From: Paulownia fortunei
Lineage: Eukaryota > Streptophyta > Magnoliopsida > Lamiales > Paulowniaceae
Reading direction: 5' to 3'
NCBI GenBank assembly: GCA_019321725.1
Contig: CM033112.1
Span: forward strand, 24,148,509-24,212,508
DNA: 64,000 nucleotides
Part shown: piece by piece, positions 60,001-64,000 of the stretch
Layout: each line of letters begins with the position of its first letter
Numbering within the stretch: the first letter of the stretch is position 1
The notes under the pieces: model-generated
What the model saw: the letters and a program-made list of their open reading frames with translations, nothing else
What the model was told of the DNA's origin: nothing
The model's database searches: none
Translations under genes and position numbers: made by a program

Positions 60001-63000
60001 TAAAAAAATCAATTAACATAAAAATTTAATAAGAAAGTCCGGAATAGGTACCAACATTCGGAGTCGCTTTTTTATTTTTGAGACATAATTAAAAATAAAA
60101 GTCGGAAGTATATTGTTTCTCTCATTAAAATTAATATATTTTTTTCTTGAAATAATACAGTAAAAAGGAAAAATAATCCAGTTAAACTATAATTTGAATA
60201 CGTAAGAGATAAATGGGTACCAAGTTTTTAATTTTTTGATATTATTTAACCTTAACAGTAGGAAAGTATTTTTTCTCAATCTAACTCCTGTGTTATAACA
60301 TACACTTTTAATTTTTTAGAAAAAAATAAATTTTTTGAAATGTAAACTTTAGAAAATAAAAAAATCAATTAACACAAAAATTTAATAAGAAAGCCCGGAA
60401 TAAGTACCAACATTCGTAGTTGCTTTTTCAATTTTTAGACATAATTAAAAATAAAAGTAAGAAATATATTGTTTCTCTCATTGAAAATAATGTAAGTTTT
60501 TCTTGAAATTATACTGTAAAGAGAAAAAACAATACAGTTAAACTATAATTTTCATACGTAAGAGAGAAACAAGTATCAAGTTTTTAAAATTTTTAATCTT
60601 ATTTAATCTTCACAGTAGGAAAGCATTTTTTCTCATTGTAACTCCTTAGTTATAGCATATGCTTTTAATTTCCTAGAAAAAAATAAATTTTTAGAACGTA
60701 AACATTTAAAAAGAAAAAAATCAGTTAAAATTAAAATTTAATACGAAAGGAAGAAATAGGTACCAACATTCTTACTTGATTTTTTTCTCTCATTGAAAAT
60801 ATTGTAAGTTCTCTCATTGAAATTATATTGTAAAAAGGAAAAACAATCTAGTTAAAATGTAATTTGAATACGTAAGAGAGAAACGGGTATCAAGTTTTTA
60901 AATTTTTAATATTATTTAACCTTATTAGTAGGAAAGTATTTTTTATCATTCTAACTGCTATGTTATAGTATACGCTTTTATTTAATAGAAAAAATAAAAT
61001 TTTTTAAAATGTAAACTTTAATAAAGAAAAAAATCAATTAAAATAAAAATTTAGTAAGAAAGCTCGAAATAGGTATCAACATTTGAAATTTATTTTTGAA
61101 TTTTTAGCCATAATTAAAAATAAAAGTAGGATGTATATTGTTTTTCTCATTGAAAATAATGTAAATTTTCTTTGAAATTATACAGTAAAAAAAAACGATC
61201 CATTTGAACTATAATTTGAATATGTAAGAGAGAAATGGGTATCAAGTTTTTAATTTTTAATTTTGTTTAACCTTATTAGTTGGAAAGTATTTTTTCTCAT
61301 TTTAACTCATGTGTTATAGCATACACTTTTAATTTATAAGAAAAAAATAAATTTTTTAGAACGTAAATTTTTAAAAAGAAAAAAATCAGTTAAAATAAAA
61401 ATTTAATAAGAAACTAGAAATACACCAACATTCTGACTCGATTTGAATTTTTAGCCATAATTAAAAATCAAAGTAGGATTTATATTGTTTCTTTCATTAA
61501 AAATAATGTAAGTATTCCATGAAATTATACTGTATAAAGAAAAAACAATCCAATTTAACTATAATTTGAATACGTAAGAGAGAAACGGGTATCAAGTTTT
61601 TAAATTTTTGATATTATTTAACCTTAATAGTATGAAAGTATTTTTTCTCATTCTAACTCCTGTGTTAAAGCATATATTTTTAATTTATTAGAAAAAAATA
61701 ATTTTTTTAAAACATAAACTTTTAAAAAAAAAATATCAATTAAAATAAAAAATTAATAAAAAAGCTCAAAATAGGTACCAACATTCATAGTCACTTTTTT
61801 AATTTTTAGCCATAATTAAAAATAAAAGTAGAAAATATATTGTTTCTCTCATTGAAAATAATGTAAATTTTCCTTGATATTATACAATTAAAAAAAAAAT
61901 AATTCAATTAAACTATAATTTAAATACGTTAGAAAGAAATGGGTATCAAGTTTTATATTTTTAATATTATTTAACGTTAATAGTAGGAAATCATTTTTTC
62001 TCATTGTAACTACTATATTATAGCAAACACTTTTAATTTATTAGAAAAAAAATAGAATTTCTAAAACATAAACTTTTAAAAAAAATATCAACTAAAATAA
62101 AAATTTAATAATAAACTCAAAATAGGTACCAACATTCATAGTCGCTTTTTCAATTTTTAGCCATAATTTAAAATAAAAATAGAAAATATTTTATTTCTCT
62201 CATTGAAAATAATGTAAGTTTTCCTTGAAATTATACAGTAAAAAGAAAAAACAATCTAGTTAAATTATAATTTGAATACATTAGAGAAAAATGGGTATCA
62301 AGTTTTATATTTTTAATATTATTTAACTTTAACAGTATCAAAGCATTTTTCTCATTGTAACTCCTGAGTTATAGCATATGCTTTTAATTTATTAGAAAAA
62401 ATAATTTTCTTAAAACGTAACCTTAAAAAGAAAAAAAAATCAATTAAAATAAAAATTGATTAAGAAAACACGAAATAGGTACAAACATTCGTTGTCGTTT
62501 TTTCATTTTCTAGCCATAATTAAAAGTAAAAGTAGAAAATATATTATCTCTCTCATTGAAAATATTGTAAGTTCTCATTGAAATTATACAGTAAAAATGA
62601 AAAACAATCCAGTTAAACTGTAATTTGAATATGTAAGAGAAAAACGGGTATTAAGTTTTAAATTTTTAATATTATTTAACCTTAATAGTTTTTTCTCATT
62701 CTAACTCATATGTTATAGCATACACATTTATTTATTAAAAATAAATAATTTTTTTAAAAAGTAAACTTTAATAAAGAAAGAAATCAATTAAAATAAAAAT
62801 TTAGTAAGAAAGCCCGAAATAGGTACCAACATTTGAAATCGCTTTTTCAATTTTTAGCTATAATTAAAAATAAAAGTAGAAAATATATTATTTTTCTCAT
62901 TGAAAATAATGTAATTTTTTTTTGAAATTATACAGTAAAAAGAAAAAATGATCCAATTAAACTATAATTTGAATACGTAAGAGAGAAATGGGTATTAAGT

Positions 63001-64000
63001 TTTTAAATTTTTTATATTATTTAACCTTAACAGTATGAAAGTATTTTTTCTCATTCTAATTCCTATGTTATAGCATACGTTTTTATTTATTAGAAAAAAT
63101 TAAATTTTTTAAAGCATAAACTTTAATAAAGAAAAAAATTAATTAAAAGTAAAAATTTAATAAGAAGGCCAGAAATTGGTACCAATAGTCGGAATCATTT
63201 TTTCAAATTTTAGCCATAATTAAAAATAAAAGTAGAAAATATATTGTTTCTCTCATTGAAAATAATGTAAGTTTTTTTTGAAATTATACAGTAAAAAGAA
63301 AAAATAATCCAGTTAAAGTATAATTTGAATACGTGAGAGAGAAACAGTTATCAAGTTTTTTAAATTTTTAATATTATTATGTAACTCCTTAATAATAGCA
63401 TACGCTTTTAATTTATTAGAAAAAATAATTTTCTTAAAACGTAAACTTTTAAAAAGAAAAAAATCAATTAAAATAAAAATTTAATAAGAAAACCCAAAAT
63501 AGGTACCAACATTCGTTGTCGCTTTTTCAATTCCTAACCATAATTAAAAATAGAAGTAGAAAATATATTGTTTGTCTCATTGAAAATATTGTAAGTTCTC
63601 ATTGAAATTATACAGTAAAAAGAAAAAACAATCTAGTTAAACTGTAATTTGAATACGTAAGAGAGAAACGGGAATCAAGTTTTAAATTTTTAATATTATT
63701 TAACCTTAACAAATTTTTCTCATTCTAACTCATATGTTATAGCATACGCTTTTATTTATTAGAAAAAAATATTTTTTTTAAAACATAAACTTTAAAAAAG
63801 AAAAAAATCAATTAAAATAAAAATTTAATAAAAAAACTCAAAATAGGTACCAACATTCATAGTCGCTTTTTCAATTTTTAGCCATAATTAAAAATAAAAG
63901 TAAAAAATATATTGTTTTTCTCATTGAAAATAATATAAATTTTCCTTGAAATTATACACTAAAAAGAAAAAACAATCTAGTTAAACTATAATTTGAATAT
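57046..64000 (-). repeat. Same satellite, reverse orientation, to the window edge (about 20 copies)
   Basis: From 57046 every monomer is the reverse complement of those before. Blocks appear in reverse order as AATATATTGTTTCTCTCATT, then GTAAGAGAGAAACGGGTA, then TTAACCTTAACAGTA, then GTTATAGCATACGCTTTTAA, then ATAGGTACCAACATTCG. Monomer variants of the forward array occur here too, such as the TTACTCGATTTTTGAATTTT form of type Y at about 58390. Local doublets and triplets are present (units at about 58.87, 59.58 and 60.64 kb share a variant). Several units are internally deleted, near 60778, 62690 and 63375. The array continues past the window. Confidence 0.95.

Noticed and set aside
37625..64000. 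Regularly spaced repeats that might be mistaken for a CRISPR array or for coding repeats
   Set aside because: The repeat is 355 bases long with no unique spacers, and the DNA is plant nuclear. No open frame is conserved among monomers.
1..64000. Transfer RNA, ribosomal RNA or other structured RNA genes
   Set aside because: Reading for tRNA A/B-box patterns and rRNA strings gave no convincing match, but a covariance-model search was not possible here.

Overview
The window is plant nuclear DNA, almost certainly from a eudicot. Its genes are split by many short and some multi-kilobase introns with GT-AG borders, intergenic DNA is very AT-rich, and the products are plant-specific or plant-type: a pollen-type leucine-rich-repeat receptor kinase, a plant START membrane protein, the nicotinate/organic-cation transporter 7 type MFS protein, and TCF25. 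No bacterial, organellar or viral genome segment was recognised.

The first ~37 kb is genic. Five protein-coding genes could be rebuilt exon by exon, all on the minus strand. (1) 531-1822 is a plant-conserved protein of unknown function with three exons. (2) 6432-8923 is a pollen receptor-like kinase (PRK type) with three exons. (3) 10626-15009 is a START-domain membrane protein with six exons, including one GC-AG intron. (4) 16559-22634 is an organic cation/carnitine transporter 7 (NIAP-type) with five coding exons and a probable 5' UTR intron. (5) 27863-34965 is TCF25, a ribosome quality-control Rqc1/Nulp1 homologue, with four exons. Genes 1 and 2 each carry an apparent one-base deletion near the 3' end that throws the conserved C-terminus out of frame. 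Genes 3-5 read through cleanly. The order START protein next to OCT7/NIAP recalls Arabidopsis At3g13062 and At3g13050 (from memory), so this is probably an old conserved block.

Between and inside the genes lie decayed mobile elements. They include a 2.6-kb foldback element with nested inverted and direct 0.6-kb repeats (3.07-5.74 kb), a CACTA terminus (5.9 kb), a long-TIR MITE (15.2-15.85 kb), an RNase H-like retroelement relic in an intron (11.5-11.9 kb), a gypsy-type LTR (about 33.4-34.65 kb), and hAT-like short elements. A six-copy tandem array with a 236-bp period (24.8-26.2 kb) sits directly upstream of the transporter gene.

From about 37.62 kb to the right edge (26.4 kb) the DNA is one uninterrupted AT-rich satellite with a ~355-bp monomer, roughly 74 copies. 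Monomers run in one orientation to 57.05 kb, apart from a 0.27-kb inverted patch at 50.64-50.91 kb, and in the opposite orientation from there to the end. The array has local higher-order repeats (a trimer of ~1.05 kb and a pentamer of ~1.77 kb), and each monomer looks like an old, diverged dimer. The window therefore spans a sharp border between gene-bearing DNA and a satellite block, about 1.3 kb from the likely promoter of TCF25. No gene system of a new kind was seen. The structure of the satellite and the gene/satellite border are the most unusual content.
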